DNA of 64,000 nt, from contig NZ_JAGETV010000002.1 of the NCBI RefSeq assembly GCF_017571465.1, positions 185,767-249,766 on the forward strand, in the 5' to 3' direction. Source of the DNA: Thiomicrorhabdus marina (lineage in GTDB: Bacteria > Pseudomonadota > Gammaproteobacteria > Thiomicrospirales > Thiomicrospiraceae). Of this stretch, positions 36,769 through 46,215 are shown in pieces. Both the position numbers and the translations under genes were made by a program. The notes beneath the pieces were generated by a model, which was not told the DNA's origin, made no database searches, and was given only the letters and a program-made list of their open reading frames with translations. How positions within the stretch are numbered: position 1 is the stretch's first letter; each line of letters starts with the position of its first letter.

Positions 36769-38247
36769 ATGCAAAAAATTCATTTCTCAGCTTCAGCATC
36801 TCAATCTTGTGAAAACTTCGACAGCTTAGCGATAAGCGTTTCTGCCGACGGGCAAGTCTTATGCGACAACCTAACCGAAAAAGCAGCGGTACAGTCACTT
36901 ATCCAATCTTTGCAAGAAAATGGCGATTTCAAAGGCAAGACCGGTGAAGTCTTTACCTTGGCAATGCCGAGCGGCTTGAGCGTTAAACGCTTATACCTAG
37001 TCGGCCTAGGCGAATGTGAAAAGCTAACCAGCAAAAGCTACCTTGCCGCAATTACGGCATTGAGCAAAGCGGTTAATAGCGGCGGCACTGAAAAACTGCT
37101 AAACGCAACCATCGCTAGCGCGCCACAAGGCCGTGACAGCGAATGGTGCGCTCGCCAAAACGTCCAGATTTTCCAGCGTAGCTTCTATAGCTATGAACAT
37201 GTCAGCCGTGGTAAATTCGAATCGCCAAACAACAAACTGGCAGAAATGCATTTCACTCAGGATGTATCCGAAGCGACTATTGCCATCGCGCAGGCAACCG
37301 CAATGGGCATGGAGATGACTCAAGACCTAGCCAATATGCCGCCGAATTTCTGCACCCCGACCCACCTTGCCGAAACGGCACAAGAGTTAGGCGAAACCTA
37401 CGGTTTCGACGTCAATATTCTAGATAAAGAGCAAATGCTGGAAATGGGCATGGGCTCGTTTATGTCAGTCGCACAAGGCAGTGCAACCCCGCCGAAAATG
37501 ATCTGTATGCAATATAACGGCGGCGGCGATGAGGCACCGATTGCCTTGGTTGGTAAAGGGGTCACTTTTGATACCGGCGGTATTTCCTTAAAACCGGGCG
37601 AAGCCATGGACGAAATGAAATACGACATGGGCGGCGCGGCAACCGTATTCGGTGTATTCAAGGCGCTTGGCGAACTAAAGCCGAACATTAATGTAGTGGC
37701 AGTCGTACCGTCGACCGAAAATATGCCGGGCGGTAAAGCGGTTAAACCGGGGGATGTCGTAACCTCTCTGTCTGGTCAAACCATCGAAATACTAAACACC
37801 GATGCCGAAGGTCGCTTGATTCTATGCGACGCTCTGACCTATTGCCAACAGACCTATAAACCAGCCAAAGTAATTGATATGGCAACGCTAACCGGCGCTT
37901 GTATTATCGCCCTAGGCAAACATGTATCGGGTATTTTAGGCAACGATCAAGCCTTGATTGATGAAATCCGTGCCGCCGGTGAAGAAACCTATGACCGCCT
38001 CTGGCAGTTACCGCTTGGTGAAGAGTGGGATGAGCAGCTGAAATCGAATTTCGCCGACATGGCCAATATCGGCGGACGTGCTGGCGGCACGATCACCGCA
38101 GCACAATTCTTGGCACGCTTCACGAAAGAGATCCCTTGGGCGCACTTGGATATCGCCGGTACGGCTTGGGTTAGCGGTAATGACAAAGGCGCGACCGGCC
38201 GTCCGGTTCCTGCCTTAGTTGAATACCTAAATAAACAGGCCAAATAA
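36769..38247 (+). CDS. pepA: Leucyl aminopeptidase (M17)
   Basis: Hexameric zinc/manganese aminopeptidase; in E. coli PepA also binds DNA in Xer recombination and carAB control. About 492 residues. The metal site is complete: VGKGVTFDTGGISLKPG (Lys, Asp), EAMDEMKYDMGGAA-type Asp, and NTDAEGRLILCDAL (Asp, Glu, catalytic Arg). ESNFADMANIGGR-like block and HLDIAGTAW close the domain. ATG 36769 (MQKIHFSASAS) has AAAAGGA upstream; an upstream in-frame ATG lies within a hairpin. holC follows after 5 bp. Confidence 0.95.
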   Translation: MQKIHFSASASQSCENFDSLAISVSADGQVLCDNLTEKAAVQSLIQSLQENGDFKGKTGEVFTLAMPSGLSVKRLYLVGLGECEKLTSKSYLAAITALSKAVNSGGTEKLLNATIASAPQGRDSEWCARQNVQIFQRSFYSYEHVSRGKFESPNNKLAEMHFTQDVSEATIAIAQATAMGMEMTQDLANMPPNFCTPTHLAETAQELGETYGFDVNILDKEQMLEMGMGSFMSVAQGSATPPKMICMQYNGGGDEAPIALVGKGVTFDTGGISLKPGEAMDEMKYDMGGAATVFGVFKALGELKPNINVVAVVPSTENMPGGKAVKPGDVVTSLSGQTIEILNTDAEGRLILCDALTYCQQTYKPAKVIDMATLTGACIIALGKHVSGILGNDQALIDEIRAAGEETYDRLWQLPLGEEWDEQLKSNFADMANIGGRAGGTITAAQFLARFTKEIPWAHLDIAGTAWVSGNDKGATGRPVPALVEYLNKQAK

Positions 38248-38252
38248 CCAAG

Positions 38253-38723
38253 ATGAAACCGAACGCATCAACCAGTGTCGAAACTCGCGACGATAATGCC
38301 AAAGACGTACTGTTTTACATTCTGAACAGCACTGATAGCGCCAGTCGCGAAGCTTTTGTCTGTAAATTGATTAACAAAATTTACCAACAGGGCCGACACT
38401 GTGATGTGCGTTTTGCCGATCAGCAAGAAGCGCAACGCTTCGAACTCACACTATGGAACTGGAAGGCCGAGAGCTTTATCCCGCACGCCATACAACGACA
38501 AGTACCGGCACCGGTGCAACTCTATTCAGGGCAGATCGATAAACCTTGTGCAGATGTTCTAATCAATCTGCATCCTGACTTTTCCGAACAGTACAACAAC
38601 TATCAAAGAACGATTGAAGTCGTTGACCAGTCCGAATTTTTGGTGCAAAAAGGTCGGCAACGCTATAAAGACTACGGGGCTCGTAACTTACAACCGACCG
38701 TACATAAAATCGGTTTTGAGTAA
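38253..38723 (+). CDS. holC: DNA polymerase III subunit chi
   Basis: Clamp-loader accessory protein that bridges to single-strand-binding protein. The 156-residue product has VLFYILNSTDSASREAFVCK at the N-terminus, WNWKAESFIPHAI (the PHA block of HolC), PVQLYS and NLHPDFSEQYNNYQRTIEVVD. HolC sequences diverge strongly, but fold pattern and the pepA-holC neighbourhood support the call. Confidence 0.85.
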   Translation: MKPNASTSVETRDDNAKDVLFYILNSTDSASREAFVCKLINKIYQQGRHCDVRFADQQEAQRFELTLWNWKAESFIPHAIQRQVPAPVQLYSGQIDKPCADVLINLHPDFSEQYNNYQRTIEVVDQSEFLVQKGRQRYKDYGARNLQPTVHKIGFE

Positions 38724-38774
38724 GTGATAAAACATGATTTAACACATATCCCTCGCCATTAATGTAATCTTATC

Positions 38775-38803
38775 TAGGTTTTAAAAAAGCCATTCTCTAT
38801 AAT
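38775..38803 (+). promoter_or_regulatory. Possible promoter for pilT-pilU
   Basis: A perfect TATAAT at 38798-38803 with a weak -35 (TAGGTT) 17 bp upstream, about 40 bp before the pilT start. Confidence 0.4.
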
Positions 38804-38844
38804 TGGCCTAATCTCTTAAAAACTCAATTACTAGAGGTTTTGCT

Positions 38845-39882
38845 ATGGACATTACCAGCCTACTGACTTTCAGTGTCGAACAAGGCGCATCTGACCTCCA
38901 CCTTTCCGCCGGTCAACCGCCAATCCTTCGTATCAACGGTGATATCACCCGTATCGATGCACCGGATTTTGAAGAAGAACAGTTGCAGTTAATGGTTTAC
39001 GATGTCATGACTGACGCACAGCGCCGTCACTTCGAAGGCGAACTCGAAGCGGATTTCTCATTCGAAATTCCAGATTTAGCGCGTTTTCGTGTTAACGTCT
39101 TTATGCAAAACCGTGGTATCGGTGCCGTATTCCGAACCATCCCGAGTGAAATTCTGACACTTGAACAGCTCAAGGCTCCTGCGATTTTCAAAGACATCTC
39201 AAGCTTTCCACGCGGCATTGTTCTGGTAACCGGCCCAACCGGTTCCGGTAAATCAACCACTCTGGCCGGCATGATTGACTACGTAAACAAAAATTTCGCT
39301 TCACATATTCTGACCATTGAGGATCCGATTGAATTCGTACATCGACCGATTCTAAGCCTGATTAACCAGCGTGAAGTGCACCGCGACACCAAGAGTTTTG
39401 AAAACTCGCTTCGTTCAGCGCTGCGTGAAGACCCTGACGTCATTCTAGTCGGGGAGCTTCGTGATTTAGAAACCATTCGTCTAGCGCTAACCGCGGCAGA
39501 AACCGGTCACTTGGTGTTCGGAACCTTACACACCAGTTCAGCAGCAAAAACCATTGACCGTATTATCGACGTATTCCCTGCTGAAGAGAAAGATATGGTT
39601 CGCTCGATGTTGTCAGAGTCGCTACGAGCGGTAATTTCACAAACGCTTTTGAAAAAAATCTCCGGCGGCCGTATTGCCGCGCATGAAATCATGCTGGCAA
39701 CAGCAGCGATTCGAAACCTGATTCGTGAAGCAAAAATTCCGCAGATGTATTCGGTCATTCAGACCTCTAACCAACTTGGGATGCAAACCCTCGATCAGAA
39801 CCTGAAACAGCTGGTCGACAGCGGCATGATAACCCCTGAAGCTGCGCGCTCGAAAGCAGTTAACAAACAGAACTTTACCTAG
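38845..39882 (+). CDS. pilT: Type IV pilus retraction ATPase PilT
   Basis: Hexameric motor that depolymerises type IV pili, powering twitching and DNA uptake. The 345-residue product starts with the PilT N-domain (MDITSLLTFSVEQGASDLHL), then Walker A VTGPTGSGKSTTLAG (about residue 129), Asp box LTIEDPIEFVH, Walker B DPDVILVGELRD (about 196), His box TGHLVFGTLHTSSA and the retraction-linked AIRNLIREAKIPQMYS near the C-terminus. All present. pilU follows after 9 bp. Confidence 0.97.
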   Translation: MDITSLLTFSVEQGASDLHLSAGQPPILRINGDITRIDAPDFEEEQLQLMVYDVMTDAQRRHFEGELEADFSFEIPDLARFRVNVFMQNRGIGAVFRTIPSEILTLEQLKAPAIFKDISSFPRGIVLVTGPTGSGKSTTLAGMIDYVNKNFASHILTIEDPIEFVHRPILSLINQREVHRDTKSFENSLRSALREDPDVILVGELRDLETIRLALTAAETGHLVFGTLHTSSAAKTIDRIIDVFPAEEKDMVRSMLSESLRAVISQTLLKKISGGRIAAHEIMLATAAIRNLIREAKIPQMYSVIQTSNQLGMQTLDQNLKQLVDSGMITPEAARSKAVNKQNFT

Positions 39883-39891
39883 GAGTTTAGG

Positions 39892-41040
39892 ATGGATCAA
39901 GAACTCACCGACCTACAGAAACTGCTGATTCACTTCACTGACAACGACGGCTCCGACCTTTTCATTACCGCCGGTCGACCGATTGCAATGAAAAAAAGCG
40001 GCAAACTGGTTGATCTTACCGAAAATAAGGTAACCCCGGATTTAGCGCGCGAACTGTGCTACGAAATCATGAATCATGACCAACTATCGACCTTCCAAAC
40101 CACGTCGGAAGCCAACTTTGCCTACCGAATTACCGGCCGCGCTCGTTACCGTGTCAATGTTTTCGTGCAACGTGGAACACCGGGCATGGTCATTCGTTCC
40201 GTACATACCGAAATCCCGAGTTTTGAAGAGTTGAATTTACCGCCGGTATTACGCGAACTGGTTCTGAAAAAGCGCGGTCTGATTCTCATTGTTGGCGGAA
40301 CCGGTTCCGGTAAATCCACCAGTTTGGCGAGTATGATCGGAGTACGTAACCGTGAGACGCAAGGACACATTATCACCATTGAAGATCCTATCGAATTTGT
40401 GCATAGCCACGACGGCTGTATCGTAACCCAGCGCGAAGTTGGCGTTGATACAGATTCTTATGAAAATGCACTTAAGAACACCTTACGTCAGGCTCCAGAT
40501 GTTATCTTAATCGGTGAGATCCGTGCTCAAGAAACCATGGAACACGCTATCGCCTTTGCCGAAACCGGCCACTTATGTCTATCAACATTGCACGCCAACA
40601 ACACCAACCAAGCTTTGGATCGTATCATCAACTTTTTCCCGATTGATCATAAAAACCATTTATTGCTCGACCTTTCTTTGAACTTACGTGCTATCATTTC
40701 CCAGCGGCTAATCCCTAAAATTGGTGGGGGCATGATTGCCGCCGTTGAAGTATTGATTAACTCACCACGTATTGCCGAACTGGTCATGCAGGGTAAGGTG
40801 AGCGAAATTAAAGAAGTTATCGCCAAATCTTCCGCGCAAGGCATGCAAACATTTGACCAACATATCTTTCAATTATATGAAGATGGTTTAATCAGTTACG
40901 AAGACGCCTTGCGCAATGCCGACGCGATGAATGATGTACGTCTGAATATCAAACTGAACAGTAAGCGTCATCGTCCCGGCGACACTGATATCGGTGAAGA
41001 TAGTAACTTTATTTTACGAGAGCAGTCGAAAGAAGAATGA
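39892..41040 (+). CDS. pilU: Type IV pilus retraction ATPase PilU
   Basis: PilT paralogue that assists retraction under load. 382 residues, with Walker A VGGTGSGKSTSLAS (about residue 140), IITIEDPIEFVHSH, Walker B APDVILIGEIRAQETM and TGHLCLSTLHANNTNQ. The C-terminal extension beyond PilT (NDVRLNIKLNSKRHRPGDTD) is a PilU feature. The stop overlaps the start of the next gene as ATGA. Confidence 0.95.
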   Translation: MDQELTDLQKLLIHFTDNDGSDLFITAGRPIAMKKSGKLVDLTENKVTPDLARELCYEIMNHDQLSTFQTTSEANFAYRITGRARYRVNVFVQRGTPGMVIRSVHTEIPSFEELNLPPVLRELVLKKRGLILIVGGTGSGKSTSLASMIGVRNRETQGHIITIEDPIEFVHSHDGCIVTQREVGVDTDSYENALKNTLRQAPDVILIGEIRAQETMEHAIAFAETGHLCLSTLHANNTNQALDRIINFFPIDHKNHLLLDLSLNLRAIISQRLIPKIGGGMIAAVEVLINSPRIAELVMQGKVSEIKEVIAKSSAQGMQTFDQHIFQLYEDGLISYEDALRNADAMNDVRLNIKLNSKRHRPGDTDIGEDSNFILREQSKEE

Positions 41041-41972
41041 GACTAAAAAAACACTTTCACAGCTTGCTTGAGCAACCGATGAAAAAAACCTTTTTCGCTG
41101 CATTGAGCAGCGTTTTTGTTTTTAGTGCGACAACTAACAATGCTCAGGCACAAGCCTTTCACGAAGAGCAGACTTCCATTGAAGTGTTCTGTAGTCAATG
41201 GTCAAAAAAGCTCCGCACCGTCAAATATGATGGTTGTCTGGATTTACACCTGAAAATTGCCGATACTCGTTCGTCGGAAAAAAGATTACTAACCTACAAA
41301 GAATTTGTGCCGACCGAACACAACGGCGAAGCAACTCGTCCAAAAGGAAAAATCCTTTTTATCAGTGGCATTCACGGTGATGAGTACTCTGCGATCAGTA
41401 TCACTTACTTGTGGATGCTGGCAATGCAAAACAACAAAAATGTCCGTAACCACCACTGGCTGTTTTTACCATTGACCAATCCCGACGGCTTATTCCGCAG
41501 TGACCCTGCAACACGCCAAAATGCCAATGGCGTGGATTTGAATCGCAACTTTCCTTCACCGGATTGGGATGACAGCGCTTTGGATTTTTGGGAGCACTAT
41601 TACCGTAAAAACGAGCGTCGCTACCCTGGGCCATCAGCCGCTTCAGAGATTGAGACTCAATGGATGGTCAAAACCATTGAACGTTTCCAACCAGATGCAA
41701 TTATCTCCGTTCATGCACCTTATGGACTCTTGGATTACGATGGTCCTGAGCATGCCGTACCCAGTAAAATCGGTGTACTTGACTATCGTGAATTAGGTAC
41801 TTTTCCAGGCTCTCTTGGTCGTTACGCAGGAGAATATTTGGACATTCCGGTGCTCACTTTAGAATTGCGTTCTGCTGGAGCTATGCCGAAAGAAAAAGAT
41901 ATTGTACAGATGTGGCAAGATATCGAAAAATGGTCAAATGAAAAAATTCGTCACTTAGAACGAGATTTTTAA
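41037..41972 (+). CDS. Exported M14-family zinc carboxypeptidase (MpaA-like)
   Basis: Periplasmic metallocarboxypeptidase. The zinc ligands are clear: HxxE in ISGIHGDEYSA (about residues 108-118) and His in IISVHAPYGLLD (about 225); the substrate-binding Arg is in NGVDLNRNFPSPDW and the catalytic Glu in VLTLELRSAG (about 282). A signal peptide is obvious if translation starts at the second Met, 41079 (MKKTFFAALSSVFVFS). The first ATG, 41037, is coupled to pilU by ATGA overlap; it would lengthen the signal peptide by 14 residues. Relatives such as MpaA trim murein peptides. Its place in the pilTU operon suggests a link with the envelope during pilus work. Confidence 0.85.
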   Translation: MRLKKHFHSLLEQPMKKTFFAALSSVFVFSATTNNAQAQAFHEEQTSIEVFCSQWSKKLRTVKYDGCLDLHLKIADTRSSEKRLLTYKEFVPTEHNGEATRPKGKILFISGIHGDEYSAISITYLWMLAMQNNKNVRNHHWLFLPLTNPDGLFRSDPATRQNANGVDLNRNFPSPDWDDSALDFWEHYYRKNERRYPGPSAASEIETQWMVKTIERFQPDAIISVHAPYGLLDYDGPEHAVPSKIGVLDYRELGTFPGSLGRYAGEYLDIPVLTLELRSAGAMPKEKDIVQMWQDIEKWSNEKIRHLERDF

Positions 41973-41980
41973 CCGACCAT

Positions 41981-42011
41981 AAAAAAAGCAGCCATAGCAG
42001 CTGCTTTTTTA
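41981..42011. terminator. Bidirectional terminator
   Basis: AAAAAAGCAGC and GCTGCTTTTTT surround a short loop (CATAGCA). A-run and T-run on both sides serve the converging carboxypeptidase and L,D-transpeptidase genes. Confidence 0.85.
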
Positions 42012-42030
42012 TTCGCTAAATCAGAAGAGG

Positions 42031-43104
42031 TTAACGGAAAACATACTTAATTTCTTTTGCCTCGGTGTCTTGAACCGCAATGCGCCATTCACCTTCCAAA
42101 TCCCGCTTCCAGAACTGATGCACCATCTTGTCTTTACCGGCAGGAAAAGTCACATAATATAAATTTTCTTCACTTGGATAACGGAAGATAGACACATCCT
42201 TCCATGCTAAGCCCGGTTGATTGTCATTTAACCAAGCACGTACTTCATCCACTAAATACACCGAATCGCGATTAAAGGTCAACTGCGAGCTTTCTTCGTC
42301 GACGATGATAATCGGCGTACTTAAAGGCAAGCTGTATTCAGTCAGCAATTTTTCCATCGCACTGTTGTTTAGTACAACGCAACCTCGACTTGAACGAGGC
42401 GCACGAATATAGGTGTCTCGCGGCACGCCGTGCAACCAAATCCCAGAACCTGTTTTGCCAAGCGATTTATCCCATTTATTTGGGTAATTAATTGGCAAGG
42501 CACCCACTCCGTAAAGCTCTGGAAGGCGTTGATCTTCAATCATATCGACCACATGATAAACACCTATCGGAGTTCGTTTGTCGCCCTCTTTCTGCTTTCC
42601 TGCCCCTTTAGAACCAACCGTCACATAATAATCGGCTAACTGCTGCATCTTACCGTTTTTATCAGCCCCAAACAGATACAGACGGCTATCTGGAATATTG
42701 ACGATGACCATGTACTTCTGCTGAGCAGATTTAAGGACATAGTGCTCAAAACCGGAATTCTTCTGTAATGCATTTTCGGCAAATTGCCAACGTACACGCG
42801 CCTCGTCTTCCAACTTAGAAATTGTCTTTGGATGGCTTTTACGATACTCCGCCAACATCTCTTGCTTACCGGCTTTGAGCGCTAACAAATCGGCTTGCAT
42901 TAGCTGCACCAACTTATAATTGGGATTTTCTTGGCTGATTTCGGAAAATGCCCCGACGGCTTGGTTTAATGCTAAGTTTTGCATCGCTTGCATTCCGGTC
43001 AACAATTTCTGTTCAACCATCAACGCTTTATCCCCTTGTGCAGCATTTACCACCAAAGGGAAAGCTAGACAAAACCTTAATGCCGTTTTAATCACCATTC
43101 GCAT
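42031..43104 (-). CDS. L,D-transpeptidase (YkuD domain), periplasmic
   Basis: Cross-links or attaches peptidoglycan through meso-DAP. The 357-residue product has a signal peptide (TALRFCLAFPLVVNAAQ), a helical N-terminal part, a YkuD domain (about residues 130-265) with MVIVNIPDSRLYLFG, KRTPIGVYHVV and the active-site motif IWLHGVPRD ... SSRGCVVLNN (catalytic Cys near 243), then a C-terminal beta domain ending VFR. The start overlaps the upstream gene by 17 bp, so translation is coupled to the Cds6-like partner. Confidence 0.92.
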   Translation of the reverse strand: MRMVIKTALRFCLAFPLVVNAAQGDKALMVEQKLLTGMQAMQNLALNQAVGAFSEISQENPNYKLVQLMQADLLALKAGKQEMLAEYRKSHPKTISKLEDEARVRWQFAENALQKNSGFEHYVLKSAQQKYMVIVNIPDSRLYLFGADKNGKMQQLADYYVTVGSKGAGKQKEGDKRTPIGVYHVVDMIEDQRLPELYGVGALPINYPNKWDKSLGKTGSGIWLHGVPRDTYIRAPRSSRGCVVLNNSAMEKLLTEYSLPLSTPIIIVDEESSQLTFNRDSVYLVDEVRAWLNDNQPGLAWKDVSIFRYPSEENLYYVTFPAGKDKMVHQFWKRDLEGEWRIAVQDTEAKEIKYVFR

Positions 43105-43981
43105 AAACTACTTCCTCGCGGATAATTTTCCAATCACCGCCGTCTTTCTGCCAAACAAGGAATTTATGAATCGTGTCTCTAAAACGATCTGATTCGTAAC
43201 GCTGCTCAAAGTCGGCTCGAACCTGCTCTCCGCCATCAAGTTCTGTCAGCTTCAAATCATCTAAATAGATTCTGATATATTTTGGGTTGCGGACATTACG
43301 ATAACGGCTTTTTTCCCAAGAACGATAGCTCATACCGTTCTTTGGCTGGAATTCATTCGGATCATAAAAGCTTAAGTAACGATCAACATCTTGCGAAGAC
43401 CAAGCTTGTCGCCAACCTTCTACCAGACCGGTTACTTCAAACAACGCATTGCTTAACGGTTTTTGTTCAGCTGGGGTTTCAGGTACCACTGCCACACTAG
43501 TCTCTTTCGGCACACTTACGTCACCCGGCAGTTCAATAAATAACAGCTCACCCTTTGGCTGTTTTACCGTGGTTTTCTCAAACACCTTTTTATAAGCTTG
43601 CTGTGCTTGATAGGCATAAATTTGATTTAAGTTATCCAGTGTTCTGGCAACCTGCTTATCGGCTTGTAACGCAGCATCTAAACGCTGTTGTGCTTGTTCA
43701 TATTTTTTCTGGCGCATCAAAACGACGGCCAAATTATTCTCTAAAGCACGTTTTAGTTCGGGGGAATTGTTTGGATTTTTGCTGAGCTTATCCCAAATAT
43801 TATAGGCTTCATCCAACTTATCGTTCTTCATCGCCTGCCAGCCCTTCTCAAATGCCTGTTTTTGTTCAGCGCCATTCATCGCTGAAAACGCCGGAGGCGT
43901 AAACAAAAGCACCAAACTCAAAAATGCCGTGGAAGTGATCGTTTTCAATGGGTTACACGCAATGCGAGAAGCAGTATTCAT
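43088..43981 (-). CDS. Exported TPR + NTF2-like protein, partner of L,D-transpeptidase (Cds6-like)
   Basis: A 297-residue exported protein. After a signal peptide (TAFLSLVLLFTPPAFS) comes a TPR-like region (AFEKGWQAMKNDKLDEAYN, RALENNLAVVLMRQKKYEQA; about residues 40-120), a linker, and a C-terminal NTF2-like domain of the Cds6 type: GWRQAWSSQDVDRYLSFYDP, SYRSWEKSRYRNVRNPKYI, VRADFEQRYESDRFRDTI. Similar proteins are encoded beside YkuD transpeptidases and are thought to assist or localise them. Here the two genes overlap. Confidence 0.8.
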   Translation of the reverse strand: MNTASRIACNPLKTITSTAFLSLVLLFTPPAFSAMNGAEQKQAFEKGWQAMKNDKLDEAYNIWDKLSKNPNNSPELKRALENNLAVVLMRQKKYEQAQQRLDAALQADKQVARTLDNLNQIYAYQAQQAYKKVFEKTTVKQPKGELLFIELPGDVSVPKETSVAVVPETPAEQKPLSNALFEVTGLVEGWRQAWSSQDVDRYLSFYDPNEFQPKNGMSYRSWEKSRYRNVRNPKYIRIYLDDLKLTELDGGEQVRADFEQRYESDRFRDTIHKFLVWQKDGGDWKIIREEVVYANGD

Positions 43982-44021
43982 TACATTCCTAAAAGTTAAA
44001 ATTTCTCAGCAATCAGCTATT

Positions 44022-46061
44022 CTAGCCTAAATCCCCTACGCCGACCATGTCGGATTTCATGCTTTTTATCTGATCTCTTAAGGATGCTGCCGTTTCAAAG
44101 TCGAGATCTTTGGCAGCCTGATACATCTGCTTTTCCAACTTCTTAATATGAGAGGCTAATTGCGCCGGAGTCATTTTCTCTTGTACAGCATATTCACCAC
44201 CTCTTTCAGCAGCGATGGCGATCTTCGCGGAAGCGCTACTTTTCGAAGCATACGGCGAATCTTCAAGGATATCGGTAACCTTTTTATTCAGCGGTTGCGG
44301 AACGATTCCTCGCTCGGCATTGTAGGCAATCTGTTTGGCACGACGACGCTCGGTTTCGTCAATCGCTACCTTCATCGAACGCGTGATTTTGTCGGCATAC
44401 AGAATTGCCTTGCCTTCTACATTACGTGCCGCCCTTCCTATGGTCTGAATCAGAGAACGCTCGGAACGTAAGAAACCTTCCTTGTCGGCATCCAGAATGG
44501 CCACCAAAGCCACTTCCGGAATATCGAGGCCTTCTCGAAGCAAGTTAATCCCAACCAATACATCAAACTCGCCGAGACGTAAATCTCGAATAATTTCGAT
44601 ACGTTCAACCGTATCAATATCCGAATGCATATAACGAACACGGATATTGTGGTCTTCAAAATACTCAGTGAGGTTTTCTGCCATACGCTTGGTCAGCACC
44701 GTCACTAAAATACGCTGTCCTTTCTCTACCCGCCAATTGATTTCACCAAGCAAATCATCAACCTGGCTCAAAGCCGGACGCACTTCGATCTCAGGGTCTA
44801 GCAATCCGGTCGGGCGCACCACCTGTTCAATAATGGTATCCGTATGCTCACCTTCATATTTACCCGGCGTCGCGGAAACAAAGATGGTTTGCGGCATCAA
44901 ATCTTCAAACTCATCAAATTTAAGCGGACGGTTATCCATCGCCGACGGCAGACGAAAACCGTAAGTGACCAGATTCTCTTTACGCGATCGGTCACCTTTA
45001 TACATGCCACCGATTTGCGGAATGGTAACGTGACTTTCATCAATCACCATCAAAGCATCTTTAGGCAAATAATCCATTAAGGTCGGCGGCGGCATTCCCG
45101 GCCCACGCTGAGACAGATAACGCGAATAGTTTTCAATGCCTGTGCAATAACCAAGCTCCATCATCATTTCAATATCCAACTTGGTACGCTCTTCCAAACG
45201 TTGTGCTTCGACCAGCTTGCTCATGCTTCGTAGTTCTTCGAGACGGATTTTCAGATCGACTTTAACTTGCTCAATCATCTCCAGAACGCGCTCACGCGGC
45301 GTCACATAGTGACTTTTTGGATAAACAGTAACCCGCGATGGTTTACTTAAGGCTTCGCCAGTCAGGGGATCAAACCAAACAATCTGCTCAACTTCGTCAT
45401 CAAACAATTCTATGCGTACTGCATATTCCTCTGCTTCGGCCGGGAAAATATCGATCACGTCACCGCGTACTCGAAACGTACCGCGCCACAGCTCAATATC
45501 ATTACGGGTATACTGCATCGACGTCAGGCGCTTGAGAATTTCGCGCTGACTGATTTCATCGCCAAGACGCAGTTGCAAAATCATCTTCAAATACATTTCC
45601 GGATCACCTAATCCGTAAATCGCCGATACGGTGGCAATTAAAATGACATCTTGGCGCTCTAACAACGCTTTGGTTGCCGAAAGCCGGAGTTGCTCAATCT
45701 GTTCATTGACCGAAGAATCTTTGGCAATATAAGTATCGGAGGCCGGAACATAAGCTTCCGGCTGATAGTAATCGTAATAAGAGACGAAATACTCGACCGC
45801 ATTATTCGGGAAAAAGCCTTTCATCTCTCCATATAACTGCGCGGCAAGGGTTTTATTGTGCGCCAAAATAATGGTCGGACGCTGTACTTCGGAAATCACA
45901 TTTGCCACGGTAAAAGTCTTACCGGAACCCGTCACACCAAGCAATGTTTGATAAGCTTCACCACATTCTAGGCCGTCGATTAATTGGGCAATCGCAGTCG
46001 GCTGATCTCCATTTGGAGAGTAGTTGGAAACCAATTCGAATTTCTTATCACTTTTCGCCAC
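44022..46061 (-). CDS. uvrB: Excinuclease ABC subunit B
   Basis: Damage-verifying helicase-like subunit of nucleotide excision repair. 679 residues. Walker [17 protein letters not shown] (about residues 40-55), beta-hairpin [12 protein letters not shown] (about 95), DEXH-type VIDESHVT, motif [12 protein letters not shown] and the C-terminal UVR coiled coil [20 protein letters not shown] that binds UvrC. Intact and full length. Divergent from the aminotransferase gene. Confidence 0.98.
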   Translation of the reverse strand: MAKSDKKFELVSNYSPNGDQPTAIAQLIDGLECGEAYQTLLGVTGSGKTFTVANVISEVQRPTIILAHNKTLAAQLYGEMKGFFPNNAVEYFVSYYDYYQPEAYVPASDTYIAKDSSVNEQIEQLRLSATKALLERQDVILIATVSAIYGLGDPEMYLKMILQLRLGDEISQREILKRLTSMQYTRNDIELWRGTFRVRGDVIDIFPAEAEEYAVRIELFDDEVEQIVWFDPLTGEALSKPSRVTVYPKSHYVTPRERVLEMIEQVKVDLKIRLEELRSMSKLVEAQRLEERTKLDIEMMMELGYCTGIENYSRYLSQRGPGMPPPTLMDYLPKDALMVIDESHVTIPQIGGMYKGDRSRKENLVTYGFRLPSAMDNRPLKFDEFEDLMPQTIFVSATPGKYEGEHTDTIIEQVVRPTGLLDPEIEVRPALSQVDDLLGEINWRVEKGQRILVTVLTKRMAENLTEYFEDHNIRVRYMHSDIDTVERIEIIRDLRLGEFDVLVGINLLREGLDIPEVALVAILDADKEGFLRSERSLIQTIGRAARNVEGKAILYADKITRSMKVAIDETERRRAKQIAYNAERGIVPQPLNKKVTDILEDSPYASKSSASAKIAIAAERGGEYAVQEKMTPAQLASHIKKLEKQMYQAAKDLDFETAASLRDQIKSMKSDMVGVGDLG

Positions 46062-46215
46062 AATTAGTCCTTTTTAACGTCGCATAAATCCAGTAGAATG
46101 CTATAAATCAGATTTATATTAGAGCCAATGATTTTACGCCCTTCTCATTCCAACACGCTAGTCTCTTCAGCGTGCGTATTATACAAGCTCGAAAATGTGT
46201 GGAGAAATACAATCT

